From: Selaginella moellendorffii
Taxonomy: Eukaryota > Streptophyta > Lycopodiopsida > Selaginellales > Selaginellaceae
DNA: 64,000 nt
Direction of reading: 5' to 3'
Assembly (NCBI RefSeq): GCF_000143415.4
Contig: NW_003314309.1
Location: 757,571-821,570 of the forward strand
Shown here: piece by piece, positions 30,550 to 42,200 of the stretch
Numbering within the stretch: the first letter of the stretch is position 1
Layout: each line of letters begins with the position of its first letter
The notes under the pieces: generated by a model
What the model was told of the DNA's origin: nothing
Databases searched by the model: none
Seen by the model: only the letters and a program-made list of their open reading frames with translations
Translations under genes and position numbers: made by a program

Positions 30550-31815
30550 TTAGACAAGGATGTCGAGCCTGGGCTCAAAGGATATCCCATCGATGAGCCC
30601 ATCGATGAGCCGCTCGTCCGGTAACGTACAGTCCGGAACCCTACTCCACTGCCGCTCGGCTAGGTCGTACAGGAGCATCGGCATATCCCTCAGCCCGCCA
30701 CCAATGTAGAGCAGCACCACATCGTTGGTCCCTACGCACATAAAATACGTACGATCTCCCAAAAACTCCTGGCACAAAGATTCCGGCATCTTGTCCACCT
30801 CCACCCACTCCATCCTCTCCACGTTGAGCAGCCACACGCATATCGCGCTGGTAATATTCCCCTCCTGGAGCCCGCCCACCATCATGATCCTGCCCCGGGA
30901 TTCCAGGATCGTGTTGCTCACCAGGGAATCCGGCGTGGGCGTCTGGATGAGGCTCCACGTGTCCTTGTACGTGTCGTAGGCGACAAGCCCGTCGGGGTCG
31001 CAGCACCACGAGTAGAGAACGCCGTTGCAAGTGATGGTACCGAGCAGCGGGTCCGCACCGCGCGGCATGCTGCTCGTCATCCGCCACGTGTCGAGCCCGG
31101 ACTCGTAGACCTCGGTGGTGATGTCGTCCACTGAGATCTCGTGGTTCCCCGCCACCACGACTTTGTAGAGGCCGGTCCCCTTGTCCACCACCATGCCGAC
31201 CGTCTCTAGATAGGTCGGGTTGTTGTTCATTGGCGGGAGCTTGCGCCAGGTGGCGGTGATGAGGTTGCACACCGCGAAGTTTTTCTGGCCGTCGGTGGAG
31301 GCGCAGAAGCAAATGAGGCCGCCGGCGGCGGCCACCGGGATGTAGCGCTCGTTCACCGGAAAACTGGGCAGTGGGATGTGGTGCCACGTGTTGGATATCG
31401 GGTTGAATGTGGAGCCGTCCTTGTAGTCATGGTTTGTGAACATGAAGAACCAGGGGCCCTGCGGCGAGATGGAGCTGTAAGATTCCAGGAATCCGTCGGA
31501 GCAAAGAAGGGATCTCCAGGCCCGGCATACGGTCCGGAATTTGAGGAGGCTCGGCAGGGGTAGCCGAAGCAAGACCCTCTCCAGGAGATGCTCTGGGAGT
31601 GTGCTCCACAGCAGGGAATCCATGGGTGTTTGATCCATTTGGTGGCGCCGCTGGTGCTGGGCGGTGCAGTAGGATCGCCGCCGCTGCCGGGTGCCATAGC
31701 TTCCCTGCCCAGGGTCTTCTTCTTCTTGATCCTCCTCCTCTTCCTCCTCTTCTTCCCCCTCGTCCTCCTCCTTTCCAGTGGCCATGGGTTTTTTCAGAGA
31801 GGCGCTTGCGCCCAT
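30550..31815 (-). CDS. LCR: F-box/kelch protein, LCR (LEAF CURLING RESPONSIVENESS)-like
   Basis: 421 residues, intronless. A strongly acidic Glu-rich N-terminus (residues about 15-35) precedes the F-box (WSTLPEHLLERVLLRLPLPS, VCRAWRSLL). Kelch-like beta-propeller phrases follow (SISPQGPWFFMFTNHDYKDG, VAAAGGLICFCAST, VCNLITATWRKLPPM, GTITCNGVLYSWCC, WVEVDKMPESLCQEFLG). The WxEVDxMP block is the place where seed-plant LCR genes carry their miR394 target site, and the DNA here is close to it (separate entry). LCR is an SCF substrate adaptor controlling leaf shape and stem-cell competence in Arabidopsis. A second possibility is a related F-box/kelch family member (for example the At5g15710 or HAWAIIAN SKIRT type); gene-tree work would decide. 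Confidence 0.85.
   Translation of the reverse strand: MGASASLKKPMATGKEEDEGEEEEEEEEDQEEEDPGQGSYGTRQRRRSYCTAQHQRRHQMDQTPMDSLLWSTLPEHLLERVLLRLPLPSLLKFRTVCRAWRSLLCSDGFLESYSSISPQGPWFFMFTNHDYKDGSTFNPISNTWHHIPLPSFPVNERYIPVAAAGGLICFCASTDGQKNFAVCNLITATWRKLPPMNNNPTYLETVGMVVDKGTGLYKVVVAGNHEISVDDITTEVYESGLDTWRMTSSMPRGADPLLGTITCNGVLYSWCCDPDGLVAYDTYKDTWSLIQTPTPDSLVSNTILESRGRIMMVGGLQEGNITSAICVWLLNVERMEWVEVDKMPESLCQEFLGDRTYFMCVGTNDVVLLYIGGGLRDMPMLLYDLAERQWSRVPDCTLPDERLIDGLIDGISFEPRLDILV
30783..30802 (-). promoter_or_regulatory. miR394-like complementary site inside the LCR-like coding region
   Basis: Minus-strand GGAGGTGGACAAGATGCCGG. Against the miR394 sequence as I recall it: 16 Watson-Crick pairs, three G:U wobbles (miRNA positions 1, 2, 8) and one A:C mismatch at position 9. 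The position within the protein (EVDKMP) is the one targeted in seed plants. The match may simply reflect the conserved peptide; regulation is not shown. Confidence 0.45.
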
Positions 31816-32275
31816 TCATCCCTTCATCAAAAGCGCGTCGATCGCCGTCACTTCCATCTCCATCTCTCCACTTTTTGATCCATCCGATCCAGTCGATCGC
31901 TCAATCGCGGCTGGGCTTCCAAATCCCCAAATTGCTCGATCGAGAGAGGAACGACCAGCTATGGCGGAATGAAGGGGTTTCTCTGTCCGTGGACTAGGGC
32001 TTTTTAACGAACTGACACGTGTCCGAGTGAAACCAACGATATGCCACGTTAGCGTCGATATCTTTTATTTGCTGCTTTTCTATTTGTACAATATTCTTTT
32101 CCTATTTCATGCTCTACACGCCTTCGAAAATTTAGGGTTTATGGGTCGGGTGGGATCCTCGGCGCTGTCGCTGTCGTGTTCTTGGCAAAGATTTTAGGTC
32201 GAGGAGAGCGGATGTCCCGGTGGATCTAGGTCTGGATGATCCGCGGCTGAGGAGGCGCGGGGCGAGAAGCAAGGT
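31816..32275. promoter_or_regulatory. Divergent promoter region, LCR-like / glycosyltransferase
   Basis: 460 bases between divergent starts. It holds a telo-box-like TTTAGGGTTTA (about 32,131-32,141) upstream of the glycosyltransferase and an ACGTGTC element (about 32,016). No ORF is convincing. Confidence 0.5.
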
Positions 32276-33826
32276 ATGGCGGGATCCAGGCTCCAGGGAT
32301 CACAAGTCTCCTCCAGCTCCTCCGCATTCTCGACGCCGCGGATTCTCATCCTCCTCACGCTGATGCCCCTGGGATTGGCTGCCTTCGCGTTCGTACTGCA
32401 ATGGCGGGGCGAGGTCACGGATCCGATGCGCCTGGGCGTCGATCGCTCCAGATTTCCAGGGTTTCCAGGGAGCTCCCCGATTGGGAGCACTAGTGGCGTC
32501 GACTGTGGTGGGCAGCAGCGAGGGCTCAGCGCTTTCATCCATCATCCGGGGTGGAAGTACGCGATCCCAGAGAATGGAAAGCCAAAGATTTGCGTGACAA
32601 CCAGCACGGCCGGGGGTTTAGAACAGATCCTTCCATGGCTCTACTATCACAGGGTGATCGGTGTCACGAATTTTCTCCTCTTCGTGGAGGGGAAGGCTGC
32701 GACTCAAAACGTTACCGCGGTCCTGGAGAGCATCCCTGGCGTGAGGGTGGTGTATAGAACCAAGGAGCTGGAAGAACAGCAGGCCAGGAGTAGGATCTGG
32801 AACGAGACTTGGCTCTCGAGCTTTTTCTTCCGACCTTGCAACTACGAGCTCTTCGTCCGGCAGTCTCTCAACATGGAGATGGCGATCGTCATGGCCCGCG
32901 AGGCCGAGATGGACTGGATCATCCATCTCGACACGGACGAGCTCCTCTACCCGGCAGGATCGCCCGAGTACTCCCTCCGGAAGCTCCTGGGCGACGTTGC
33001 TCCGGAGGTGGACATGGTGATCTTCCCGAACTACGAGAGCGCCATCGAGCGAGACGACGTGGTGGATCCTTTCAGCGAGGTGACCATGTTCAAGAAGAAC
33101 TACGATCACGTCACCAAGGAGACGTACTTCGGGCTCTACCGAGAAGCGACGCGGGGGAATCCAAACTACTTCCTCACGTATGGAAACGGCAAGGCCGCGG
33201 CCAGGATCCAAGACCATCTTCGTCCAAACGGAGCTCACCGGTGGCACAACTATCTCAAGGCGCCGAAGGAGCTCAAGTTCGAGGAGGCGGCTGTTCTTCA
33301 CTACACGTACTCCAAGTTCTCGGACCTCACCTCCCGGCGCGATCGATGCGGGTGCAAGCCCACCAAGGACGACGTGAAGCGCTGCTTCATGCTCGAGTTC
33401 GATCGAGCAGCGTTCATCATCGCGTCCACGGCGACGCGGGAGGAGATGCTGCGGTGGTACCGCGAGCACGTCGTGTGGACGGACCGGGAGCTCAATCTCA
33501 AGCTCCTCCGGAAGGGACTGCTCACTCGGATCTACGCTCCGCAGCTCATCGTCCAGGGGCTGCGGCAGTCGGGGGTGCTCAACAACGCTCTAGCGGCGGG
33601 ACAAGAACAGCTCGAGAGATTGAAGACGAGGGATAAGTTCCTCTCGGCGGTTTCCACCAGGAACTCTTCCTCCTCGGAGCTGGGATCAAAAGACAGCAAA
33701 GATGATCATCGCTTGGCCTCCTCGTCGAGGAGGCTCATGGATTTATCGAGCTTGAGTTCTTCGGCGATGGTGGTGGAGGATGATCCATTCGCAGCAGTGC
33801 CACCATTGCCACCTCCGGTACTTTAA
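32276..33826 (+). CDS. Type II membrane glycosyltransferase, DUF23/GT92-like (Glyco_tranf_2_4)
   Basis: 516 residues, single exon. A short cytosolic N-terminus and one signal anchor ([20 protein letters not shown], about residues 23-42) suggest the Golgi. The catalytic region opens with [20 protein letters not shown] and contains the DxD motif in [14 protein letters not shown], then [37 protein letters not shown] and [13 protein letters not shown], with conserved Cys in [16 protein letters not shown]. The C-terminal ~70 residues are Ser-rich and low-complexity. The family transfers sugars (galactose in animal GT92); the plant substrate is not established. It is divergent from the LCR-like gene. 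Confidence 0.85.
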   Translation: MAGSRLQGSQVSSSSSAFSTPRILILLTLMPLGLAAFAFVLQWRGEVTDPMRLGVDRSRFPGFPGSSPIGSTSGVDCGGQQRGLSAFIHHPGWKYAIPENGKPKICVTTSTAGGLEQILPWLYYHRVIGVTNFLLFVEGKAATQNVTAVLESIPGVRVVYRTKELEEQQARSRIWNETWLSSFFFRPCNYELFVRQSLNMEMAIVMAREAEMDWIIHLDTDELLYPAGSPEYSLRKLLGDVAPEVDMVIFPNYESAIERDDVVDPFSEVTMFKKNYDHVTKETYFGLYREATRGNPNYFLTYGNGKAAARIQDHLRPNGAHRWHNYLKAPKELKFEEAAVLHYTYSKFSDLTSRRDRCGCKPTKDDVKRCFMLEFDRAAFIIASTATREEMLRWYREHVVWTDRELNLKLLRKGLLTRIYAPQLIVQGLRQSGVLNNALAAGQEQLERLKTRDKFLSAVSTRNSSSSELGSKDSKDDHRLASSSRRLMDLSSLSSSAMVVEDDPFAAVPPLPPPVL

Positions 33827-34101
33827 GTTCGATCGATCGATAAGTTTACTCACACTCGCAAACACTTACTTGTGCTTGTGAATTTTACTAGAGATGAACA
33901 AAGAAGAACACGCTGCTACTTTTTTTTCCAGATCTCTCGATTCTTACAAGTGATCGTCGATCAATGAAGTTTGTACTTTGATTGTTTTTTTTTTTGCTTT
34001 ACAACCATAGCTCGAGATGGGCTGCTCGAAAGAATTGAAGGAATGAAAGAACGATGGAATGGGTTTCTTTCTTGCAAGAAACCTGGAGTGTTACTATGGA
34101 T
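33827..34101. other. Short intergenic stretch
   Basis: 3' flank of the glycosyltransferase with T-rich runs; no gene seen. Confidence 0.6.
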
Positions 34102-34506
34102 CTATCGAAACCCCCGGAGCAAGAGAGCGGCCTTTCGATCGTCTGTGGATCTGAGCTCGAAGCTGCTGCTCCTGGAGATGGGCGGAGGGTGGGAAGAGCA
34201 AGAAGAGAGCGGCGACGCTGGCGGCGAGAGTGGGAGCGAGAGGCTCCTGGAGAGAATCCCTGGCGGCGGCTGGAAGAAAGAAGTGATGTCTTGGAGAGGG
34301 AATCGAGGGATCGGATCTGCCGATTCTTGCCACCAATGCGCCATCGCCGCGCCCGCGGTTCTTACGCCGGCATTGGAGGACGCCGCTGCCTCCGCCGCGT
34401 TCTCACCCTGGCCGCCATCGTCCGTGTGGAAGACCTCGCCCTCGCCGAGCTCACCATCGCCGCCAGGGATCGATCCGGAAGAGGAGGGCAGCATTGCCAT
34501 GGCCAT
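34102..34506 (-). CDS. Ser/Pro-rich hypothetical protein
   Basis: 134 residues from MAMAMLPSSSGSIPGG; the frame stays open to 34,713 but the upstream part reads like leader sequence. I do not recognise a family. It is acidic at the start (GELGEGEVFHTDDGGQGEN), has an Ala-rich middle, the phrase ADPIPRFPLQDITSFF, then Pro/Ser-rich sequence, and ends with FELRSTDDRKAALLLRGFR. It is divergent from the F-box/FBA gene with 426 bases between starts, an arrangement that supports a real gene. The + strand is also open here over 188 codons, so strand choice rests on the ordered C-terminal motif and promoter geometry only. Confidence 0.4.
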   Translation of the reverse strand: MAMAMLPSSSGSIPGGDGELGEGEVFHTDDGGQGENAAEAAASSNAGVRTAGAAMAHWWQESADPIPRFPLQDITSFFQPPPGILSRSLSLPLSPPASPLSSCSSHPPPISRSSSFELRSTDDRKAALLLRGFR

Positions 34507-34932
34507 TGCGGATTCCTCGAGCGATCGAGCCTGAAAATCCCTAAACCAAGATCTGGCGCGCGCGCGCGATCGATCCACAAACGCGGGCCTTCGAAATGTG
34601 CCCCCCTCGCGAAATAAATCTGGCAAAACATAGCGCCAAGAGTTCAAAATTTTCGCGATCGATGGCGGCGATGGACGGCCAAGATTGGCGGGATTTTGAA
34701 TTTGGAATCCCACTCATTATGCGATTAGGGCTGACCAGGCCTGGTTTAAAAGCCAATTTTTTCCCTCCCATTTTTTGGGGGGCTAGGGTTTTCCAGGGAT
34801 TTTGGAGCGCGGAGAGCACTTGCGCGCCAAGAGATCCAAGTCGCCATCAAGAAAAGGTGTGTGTGGCTCCTCTCGCGGCCTCTCAATCGCCGCGTAGATC
34901 TGCTAGGCTTCATCGGGATCTAGATCTCTGCG

Positions 34933-36070
34933 ATGGCGCGGCTTCGCAAGGCGACCGATTCCTGGTGTGAGCCCTTGCTAGAGGCCGACCAGTGCCCCTG
35001 CGAGCGCCTGCCAGATGTGGTCCTCTGCCGCATTTTCATGCTCTTGCCGCCTCGATTGGTCGCCAGGGTGTGCTCCTTCGTCTGCCGCTCCTGGCGAGAT
35101 GTGTCACTGGATCCCTCTCTCTGGTCTTACTACTGCCAGAACACCGGGCTTCGCTCAGCTGACGAGATCAAGCTGAGTGGCGGCTGGAGAGCACTTTTCA
35201 TCGCGGTCTTTGGTCCCAATCTCGTTGGAAGCCCCTGTTTCAGACCCATCGAGCAGCTAGAGGTGGATCAAGCCAAGAGCAAAGCTCCCGGGCCTTGGGA
35301 GCCTAAGCACAGGGTCATACTGGATAGGATCGCGGTTCTCGACGACGTAGAAGAGAACTACCATAGCTACTCTCACTGGGGGGTGGAGGCTGGGTCGCAG
35401 TTCCATCGAGGTGGTGGCGATGGCGTGGTACGAGAGAATCCTCCAGTGGACTGCTCTCCTTGCCCGTCGGTTCCACTCGAGAGTGTGATCGCTACTTCGC
35501 ATGATTGGGGACGACTCCAGCACTACATTGGCTTCCAGACTTTTTCCAACAAGTTCCTCGATCAGAGCCCGCCGTTTGTTCTCACTGCCTGGTTTGCGGC
35601 GCGGAGAGGATCGCCGGGGCTTTTCAGGATCAACTTGCTGCTCAGGGATGATCTCAAGAACTGCAAGAGTGTCTGGTATGTAGATGTTTTGTTTGCGAGT
35701 TTTATCTGACTTTTTCCTTGCTGGTTTCAGGGACTCTGGGATTTTAAATGCGAAGGATGAGTGGCAACAAGCCAAGTTCATTATCAAGGACTACAACAAG
35801 GTTAGAACTTTAGCATTTGGTTCTCCCAAATTCATTTTTACTTGGGAGCAGGGAGTGAGGTCCGTTATGGTGAAGCTTGCTGGGAAGTGCACGACCGGGG
35901 AACGGGGTTTCTACGGCACAAAATTTACGGACGTGAGGCTGCATTTTATCCCGGTTTGTGAGGTGCGTAGTGGCTTTCCTTATCGTCTTCTCAAACGTTT
36001 TCTTTTGCTTTTCTAGATTAAAAACTATGCGGACTTTGACGAGGGTGTATTCTTAGATACTGTTGCATAA
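34933..36070 (+). CDS. F-box protein with FBA (F-box-associated, sugar-binding-like) domain
   Basis: Four exons, 34933-35675, 35731-35800, 35852-35962 and 36017-36070, give 325 residues with intact frame and 51-55-nt introns. The F-box is CERLPDVVLCRIFMLLPPRL with VCRSWRDVSLDPSLW. The FBA part shows SVWDSGILNAKDEWQQAKF, KGVRSVMVKLAGKCTTGERGF-type and YGTKFTDVRLHFIPV phrases, as in FBXO2/NFB42-like proteins, whose beta-sandwich binds glycans or other partners. The last exon encodes only IKNYADFDEGVFLDTVA. Expected role: SCF adaptor; substrate unknown. It converges on the RING gene. Confidence 0.85.
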
Positions 36071-36589
36071 ATTTGCAACTTGCTACGGTCTGTTCGGCCA
36101 GGTTTCTTATTCATCCCCTTTCTTCTGTTTGTAATTGAAAAGGACACTGCAGATTATTTCTTGACGTTGCTTCTTAGCTCAGGTTCCTGCACTCGTATCA
36201 GGCCTGCTGCCAAAATTCTATGGCAGTACTGCTTTTCGCGGAGTGCCAGAGCATGCTTTTGCTTTTTTGTGTACCGTTTCGGTGCTTGATGCTCTTTCTC
36301 GCCAGCACTGACTGTTACAAAAGCTACAGTGGATTTCTATTCGGTACATTATCAAGTAGAGGGGTTCTTACATTGAAAAGTTTTGCTTCAGCATACGGTA
36401 TTTACAGATTTCTTCGTGGTTTAAGCCTTTCCACAGCACAGAAAACTTGGACATCGAAGAAACTAAGCAAAGACAGCGAATTTTACCAGTAAGCATCTAA
36501 GCTTGTCCTCACGTCTAACTTGTTGTGAAGCAGGACTTTCTCTCCATCTCCTCAGAAGCCTCATCGCCTTCTAAACGGCAAAGCTTTCT
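36071..36589. other. Intergenic, 3' ends of two convergent genes
   Basis: No conserved ORF; probably 3' UTRs of the F-box/FBA and RING genes. Confidence 0.6.
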
Positions 36590-37378
36590 TCATCGTCTTC
36601 TAAACGGCCAAGGAAAAACTCTGGAAGAACCTCTTGAAGACGACGACGATGGCGATGGCGCTGCCGAGGGGACCGGATTCCTCCCAACGTCATACCGGCA
36701 AACCGGGCACGTCCCATGGAGAGCCAGCCAGGGAAGTATACAGTCCTGGTGATAGACGTGCTTGCAAGGCATCTGTCTAACTTTGTTTCCCACAGCGTAG
36801 TCATCCTTGCAAACCGCGCAGCTCGAGAACTCGTCGTTGCGAAGATGATCTTTGGAGATCGTGATGGTCGGCATCGAGTCGATCTGCTGCCTGCTTGCCG
36901 GAGGAGCTCCGCCGCCGCCAGCGTCGAGCTCCATGAGCTGCTGTATCAGCCGCTCGAGTCCCATGCCGTCGGGTCCAAACCCAGGGGAAGGATCGCCGCC
37001 GTGGAAGTACCACCGTGGTGGCATATCCCCCCCGCGGAAGACCACCATGCCGCCACCACCGCCACCGCCGCCACCGCCGCCGCCGCCGCCCCCGCGAGAT
37101 GGGAAGAATGGCGAGTCGTCTATCTCGAGATCTTCCACCATGAAGTGCTGGAAGGGATGGAAGGGGCGCGGCCGCGGCGAGTTCCTCCTCATGGCCGATG
37201 CTACTGCGTCAAAGATATCGAGGAGGTGTGGAGGATTTGCCTCTGGAGACCATCTTGGAGCTGGAGCTTGCTCGAGGAAGCCATCGCCGCAGCAGGGGCA
37301 AGCTAGAGCAGTGCTTGGGGACTGGACGAAGACGATGTGCTCGCATTTGTGACACCAGAAGGAGCGAGATTCGTCCAT
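36590..37378 (-). CDS. RING-H2 E3 ubiquitin ligase, RNF115/126-like
   Basis: 262 residues, single coding exon. An N-terminal zinc ribbon (FWCHKCEHIVFV ... CPCCGDGF, residues about 8-35) is typical of the BCA2/RNF126 and plant RDUF class. A Gly homopolymer (16 Gly, about 94-110) follows, and a RING-H2 near residues 183-225: SCAVCKDDYAVGNKVRQMPCKH then VYHQDCILPWLALHGTCPVCRY, with all eight ligands (C-x2-C, C-x-H, H-x2-C, C-x2-C). The C-terminus is Ser-rich and ends PWPFRRR. It is a cytosolic ubiquitin ligase, often stress-related in plants. The poly-Gly (GGC)n tract is a likely length-polymorphic site. Confidence 0.94.
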   Translation of the reverse strand: MDESRSFWCHKCEHIVFVQSPSTALACPCCGDGFLEQAPAPRWSPEANPPHLLDIFDAVASAMRRNSPRPRPFHPFQHFMVEDLEIDDSPFFPSRGGGGGGGGGGGGGGGMVVFRGGDMPPRWYFHGGDPSPGFGPDGMGLERLIQQLMELDAGGGGAPPASRQQIDSMPTITISKDHLRNDEFSSCAVCKDDYAVGNKVRQMPCKHVYHQDCILPWLALHGTCPVCRYDVGRNPVPSAAPSPSSSSSRGSSRVFPWPFRRR

Positions 37379-38021
37379 GGAAGCTTGCTTTCTAGCACTG
37401 CTCTTGTGAGAATTCTTCTAGAGCTTGGAGTACCTGAATGTAAGAGAGAATTTGGAGCAGCAACTTGGAGTAAATAATCCAGCACTGGATCGAAACGTTG
37501 TTACCTGAGAAATAGGAGATACCCTGGGCGTGTCGGTTTGAGCATAGCTCTAGCCGTGGGGGACGCGTATGGCGTGTCTGCCTAGAAGGCACTCGTCAAA
37601 CAAAGAAAAAGTTATAATAAGAACAACCCACCAAAAGGAAGGAGAAAATTATCAAGCACGAGAGAGGACGAATGCGCACCTCGAAGTTCCTGTAGCGAGG
37701 GAGACGAAAGAAGAAAAAGATAAAAGCTCGCCTGGCATCGCCATTGTCGGTCCCATTGATGAGTCAGAGCTAGCGTAATCGGATTAGCAAAATCAATCCT
37801 AGCTACAAGAGAGGAGAAAAATCAAGGAAAAATCAAGAACTTATCTATACGTACAATGTTGTACACGAAAACACTGACCAAAACAGTGATCAATCTCTGC
37901 AACTTGTAAGTGCCCGTGAGCTCCAGAAGGAAAAAAAAAAAAAAAAAGTCTCCTCTGAAAACTCGCGAGAGCTTACTTCTGGGAAGAGACGCCGGTGTTT
38001 TTGAGAAGCTCCCATCCAGCG
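37379..38021. other. Intergenic region between RING and DUF1223 genes
   Basis: Promoter/leader of the RING gene (a splice-donor-like TAG|GTACTCC lies just upstream) and the 3' flank of the DUF1223 gene, including an A18 run near 37,930. No gene seen. Confidence 0.55.
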
Positions 38022-39257
38022 TCAGGGAAGATCTTCCGGCAGTGGCACCATCTGGGCTCCGTATACCTCCATGGTCGATGGATTCTGGAGGAAAACCACT
38101 GCTCCACACTTGGTCCGGTTGAAAGTGTCCCAGAGCGGAAGCTTGAAGTGTTCCCGGACAGTCTTCCGGGCGGGCCAGTCGTGTAGAGTCGCTGCTTTGG
38201 CAATGCTTCTCACCACGAAGTCGTTTGTGAGGATCCGGCCCTTGTTCTCGCCCTTTTGGCAGTTGGTCACCAGGCCATTCTCGTAGAGCGCCACCATTAT
38301 GTCTAGCGTGAACTTGTCAACCTTGAACTTGATGATGGCTTCCATTGTCGTGTCTAAGACGCGCTCTGGCTCGGTTTCGAGCTTGAAGGAGATCTGCAAG
38401 AGGAAGTTCTTGAAACTATAAGCGAGAAAAAACTAAAACTTGCTGGAAGTTTGAATCATGCGGGAGAAATTCTCGGATCTAGACGACAAGAATCTGTTTG
38501 GTTCAACCAAAGACAGGACCAGCGGGAGAAATTCCTGGCAATGAAAGTCACATCCTCACAGACCTTCACAGAACACGACGAAGTCACAAGAAAACACGCA
38601 ATGAAACCAGGAGAGAAAGCAGCAAATTCTCGTGGATCGAGCAAGATCACATGGACGACAAACACGAAAAGCACGAAAAGGACCAAAAAAAAAAAGACGA
38701 GGAAGAGAGAAACTTACAGTGATGTCTGGCGCAGCAAATCTGGGAGCTTGATGGATGAGCGCTAGAATGGGCTCCAAGCTGGAAGCAATGCAGTGGGATC
38801 GCCCTTGGACAACCACCTCTGGAGTGTAAATGCTGTCCTGCTGGAGAGCCTGCCCATAATTCCTCTGCCGTAGCGTCCAAGTGCTGTTAGCGAATGGATC
38901 CTTCCATCCCATAAAGTCCCAGTACTCGACGTGAAAGCCAAGGACAACGATGGGCACCTCCAGCGCCACATCCGAGGATTTGGCTTGCCCAAGCTGCGAG
39001 ATCAAGAGATCTGCCGGAGGACACGAACTACAGCCCTGGGATGTGAAGAGTTCCACCAGCACGGCGCTCTGGGAGGATCCTCCCCCTACCTTGGGGCCAC
39101 GCGGCGCAGAGGATTTCTTGCTCTCCGGATCCAGCTGCTGCGGCTCCTCCTCATCTAGCTCCTCGATTTCCTTGGCGTCGGGATTGCTGTCTACCTTTGG
39201 GGATCTGTCGCAGGAAGCTCCGGCCCTAGAGAAGCACGCGATGCAGCGGCGAAGCAT
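38022..39257 (-). CDS. DUF1223 thioredoxin-like protein
   Basis: Two exons, 38718-39257 and 38022-38393, with a 324-nt intron; 303 residues. The N-terminus (MLRRCIACFSRAGASC) is Cys-rich, then an acidic linker (AKEIEELDEEEPQQLD). The DUF1223 core shows AVLVELFTSQGCSSCPPAD with a thioredoxin-like CSSC motif, FHVEYWDFMGWKDPFA, QDSIYTPEVVVQG, and near the end LPLWDTFNRTKCGAVVFLQN. The family is common in proteobacteria and also present in green plants; its biochemical role is unknown, with a disulfide or redox function suggested by the CxxC. The plant gene may be of old bacterial origin, but the intron and codon use match its neighbours, so transfer is not recent. Confidence 0.9.
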
Positions 39258-42200
39258 GATCTAGATCTTGCGCTCCACGGCGGCGGAGCTGAGCACGGGG
39301 GAATTCCACAAAGATCGATTGGAGACTGCCGCATTCCAGTGGTGGAGAATCCCTCGCTGCCCCCCCGAATATATTTTAGGGTTCTTGGCGCGCGAGGATT
39401 TTGGTGTCGAGAGGGGAGAAATGGAAGGAACCGCACGGAGCACGTCATGACGTGTGTCCTGAACGTCACACCCGTCAAATTTTAAGAGCATATTTTAGAA
39501 TATTTTTTAATTAAAGCAACGAAAACAGCTTAAAGTCCATGACCTCGTCACACGAATCCCCTCCTCTGTTCTGGGAAAGGAACTCCCAATAAAATTCGCG
39601 AGCAAGTCCATGGATTAGATTTGTCTATTTCATTCATTCAATCTGTTCCCACTAAGGAGTTCTTGATGGATTGAGCCCCAATCTCGTGGTCTGATCAAAG
39701 CTTTTTGCCAGCAGGTAGATTACTTGAACGAACAGCTCTAGATTACAACTTGAGGAGCAAACTAGTCGAAAAATGTCAACAATTTCAAACCAAAAGTATA
39801 TAACACATTGTTCCAGTAGAGAGTTGTGCCAACCATTTATATGCATTCCCCCTCTTTTTTGAATGAAATATCACCTTTATACTAAAGTTACTATTTTGTA
39901 AATCCCATGTTACCACTTTGATTTTTAGGTTATTCCATTGTGGCTTTCTTTTTGCAACTTTTGTCTAAATCTCTGTCGAGCTTTGTGAACTCTTCTAAGA
40001 TGAGTAGTGCCATATCCCCATTGCAGATGAGAGTGTTTAGTGAATTGATTTTGTCAACAAATTAGCAATAGCCCAACTAACTTTCCAGCCTCTGAATGAA
40101 GTAAGTATTATTGATAAAATTTTGTCATAATCTTCTCAATCAAACACAAAAGACTTATTTATTTCAATAATCCTATTATAACTCCTTTGGTATTACAAAT
40201 CCAATTCTCCCATAGTGTTTGAATGTAAATTGTTGGTAGAATATAAGCTTTTATTTAATATATTTTTGTGCAAACTAATAAAGGAGGAGGAAAGAAAAAT
40301 TAACTTAAAATATTTTAATTAGTTTACCATAAAATATAAGTGCTATCTACAAGTATAAAATAAAATTTAAATCAATCACTTATGCTTTTTAATTTAAAAA
40401 AAGCTAATAAACATACTATATTTCTCATACTTAAAGTTTTTATTTCAGATGAAATAATTATTTTTAATTTTTTAATTATAGTAAGAGTTATTCAGTTTGT
40501 CTTCTATATACTAAATAGAACACTAGATTTTTAGAGATGACTATTATTTGTGAAGAGTAGAATATCATCTCTAAGTTTTTATACTAGCATAAATTTTCAC
40601 CAAACTATCTTTTACTCTACTTTATATATGCAAGCCTTTTGTTGTCAGTTATATATTTTTTTTTCTGTGAATATTATCAAACTAGAAAATGGGCAATTGC
40701 TTGATGAGAAAGCCCTAACCACAAATCATAGTTAAAATGAAATACAAGACAAATGGGAGTTACAATAATAAAATTCATTTCCACTCTAAATTCACTCCAT
40801 TAATTCACAACATAAACATTTTATAGCCACTCTATTAATCCACTTGATATCACTTCACTTTAACATCCACTTTAGCAACCACTATATACATTACTCCACT
40901 TCTTGTACTTTAGTTTGATGACCATAGGATAGGCATCAATTATTAAAACTACAAAACACTAACCATATCTGCCACATCACTATTGCCATTTAACATGTCA
41001 AGCTTTTAGTATTTAGTTAGGGTTTACAATTGGTGAGACTCCAGAAAAAAGACTATTACAAGATAAGAGTGTACATAGCCACACATGAGAATGAAAATGT
41101 GCTAAGAGATAAAAGATAGGCAATTTCACCATTAAAATTGGTGTGGATTGAAGTAAATTTTATTGCAACATAAGAACATCATAATACAAAGTCTTAGCTA
41201 TAGAAGAATAATTGTTATGTTAACTTATATCTAACTAAGAGAGTTATCCCAAGGTGTCTCAAATTGATAATATAAAAAACCCATTGCATTATGGTGCATT
41301 GATACTAATAGTAATTGATGTGGATTGAAGAAGATGGAAATAATTTCCAGAAAATTTTATTATAATGTGAGAATATTATAATGTAGAGTCCTATATATAC
41401 TTTTAGGGAGTTGTAGAAAGTAGGATTTTGGGTTGGCTATAGAAAAATAACTGTTAAATTAACTCATATTTACCTAAGAGATTGATTCCATGGTGTCTCA
41501 AATTGATAATATCGAAAACCCCATGGCATTATGGTGTATTAATACTAATAGTAAGTGTTTATGTCTTTCTAATTATTGTTTAACAACTTAGTTTTGTGTA
41601 AGATTTTGCATTTGAATTTCTTGAGAGGTCATCTAACCTAGTATTACTTAAACCCAAGGATGTTTAACCTCAATTATCCTAAAACCCTTAATCAATTGCA
41701 CTTTTGCTCATAGACCATTTCCTTCTATATTAAAACCTTTACAAATCCTTTCTCGAATCATTTCTTTTGGTTGCTTACATTTTGATTTTGGATGGCTTAA
41801 TAGCCTTGGGGTCTATATTTACATGAAATTATTAACAAAAGTATATATATAAACTTACTCTTTTTATGTATATGATATTACAAGCCCTTTTAGGAACCCA
41901 TTATATAATAAGTATGCTTGTGTTAATAAACGAAAAAAGGCTAATAATATATAAGTAATGCTGCTTAATAGTTTTAAAATACAACTAAACCAAGCAAATG
42001 CATGGCAATTGGGTGGGAAAGTTCAGCAAAATCAAGACTTGATATAATCAATGTATAAAAGGGAAAAAAAAAGTTATATATGGGTCATCCATCCATAACT
42101 AAGTGTTTTTTGTAATACATTGTAGTATAATTCTCTTTTACTAAAGAATTAAGCACTTTTAGAGGATATGGTACAAAGTCATATGGTATTTCAATACCAT

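Noticed and set aside
32809-33636. 275-codon + ORF in a second frame of the glycosyltransferase, and long minus-strand ORFs over it
   Set aside because: GC-rich coding DNA commonly leaves other frames open; only the 516-residue frame has a DxD motif and family similarity.
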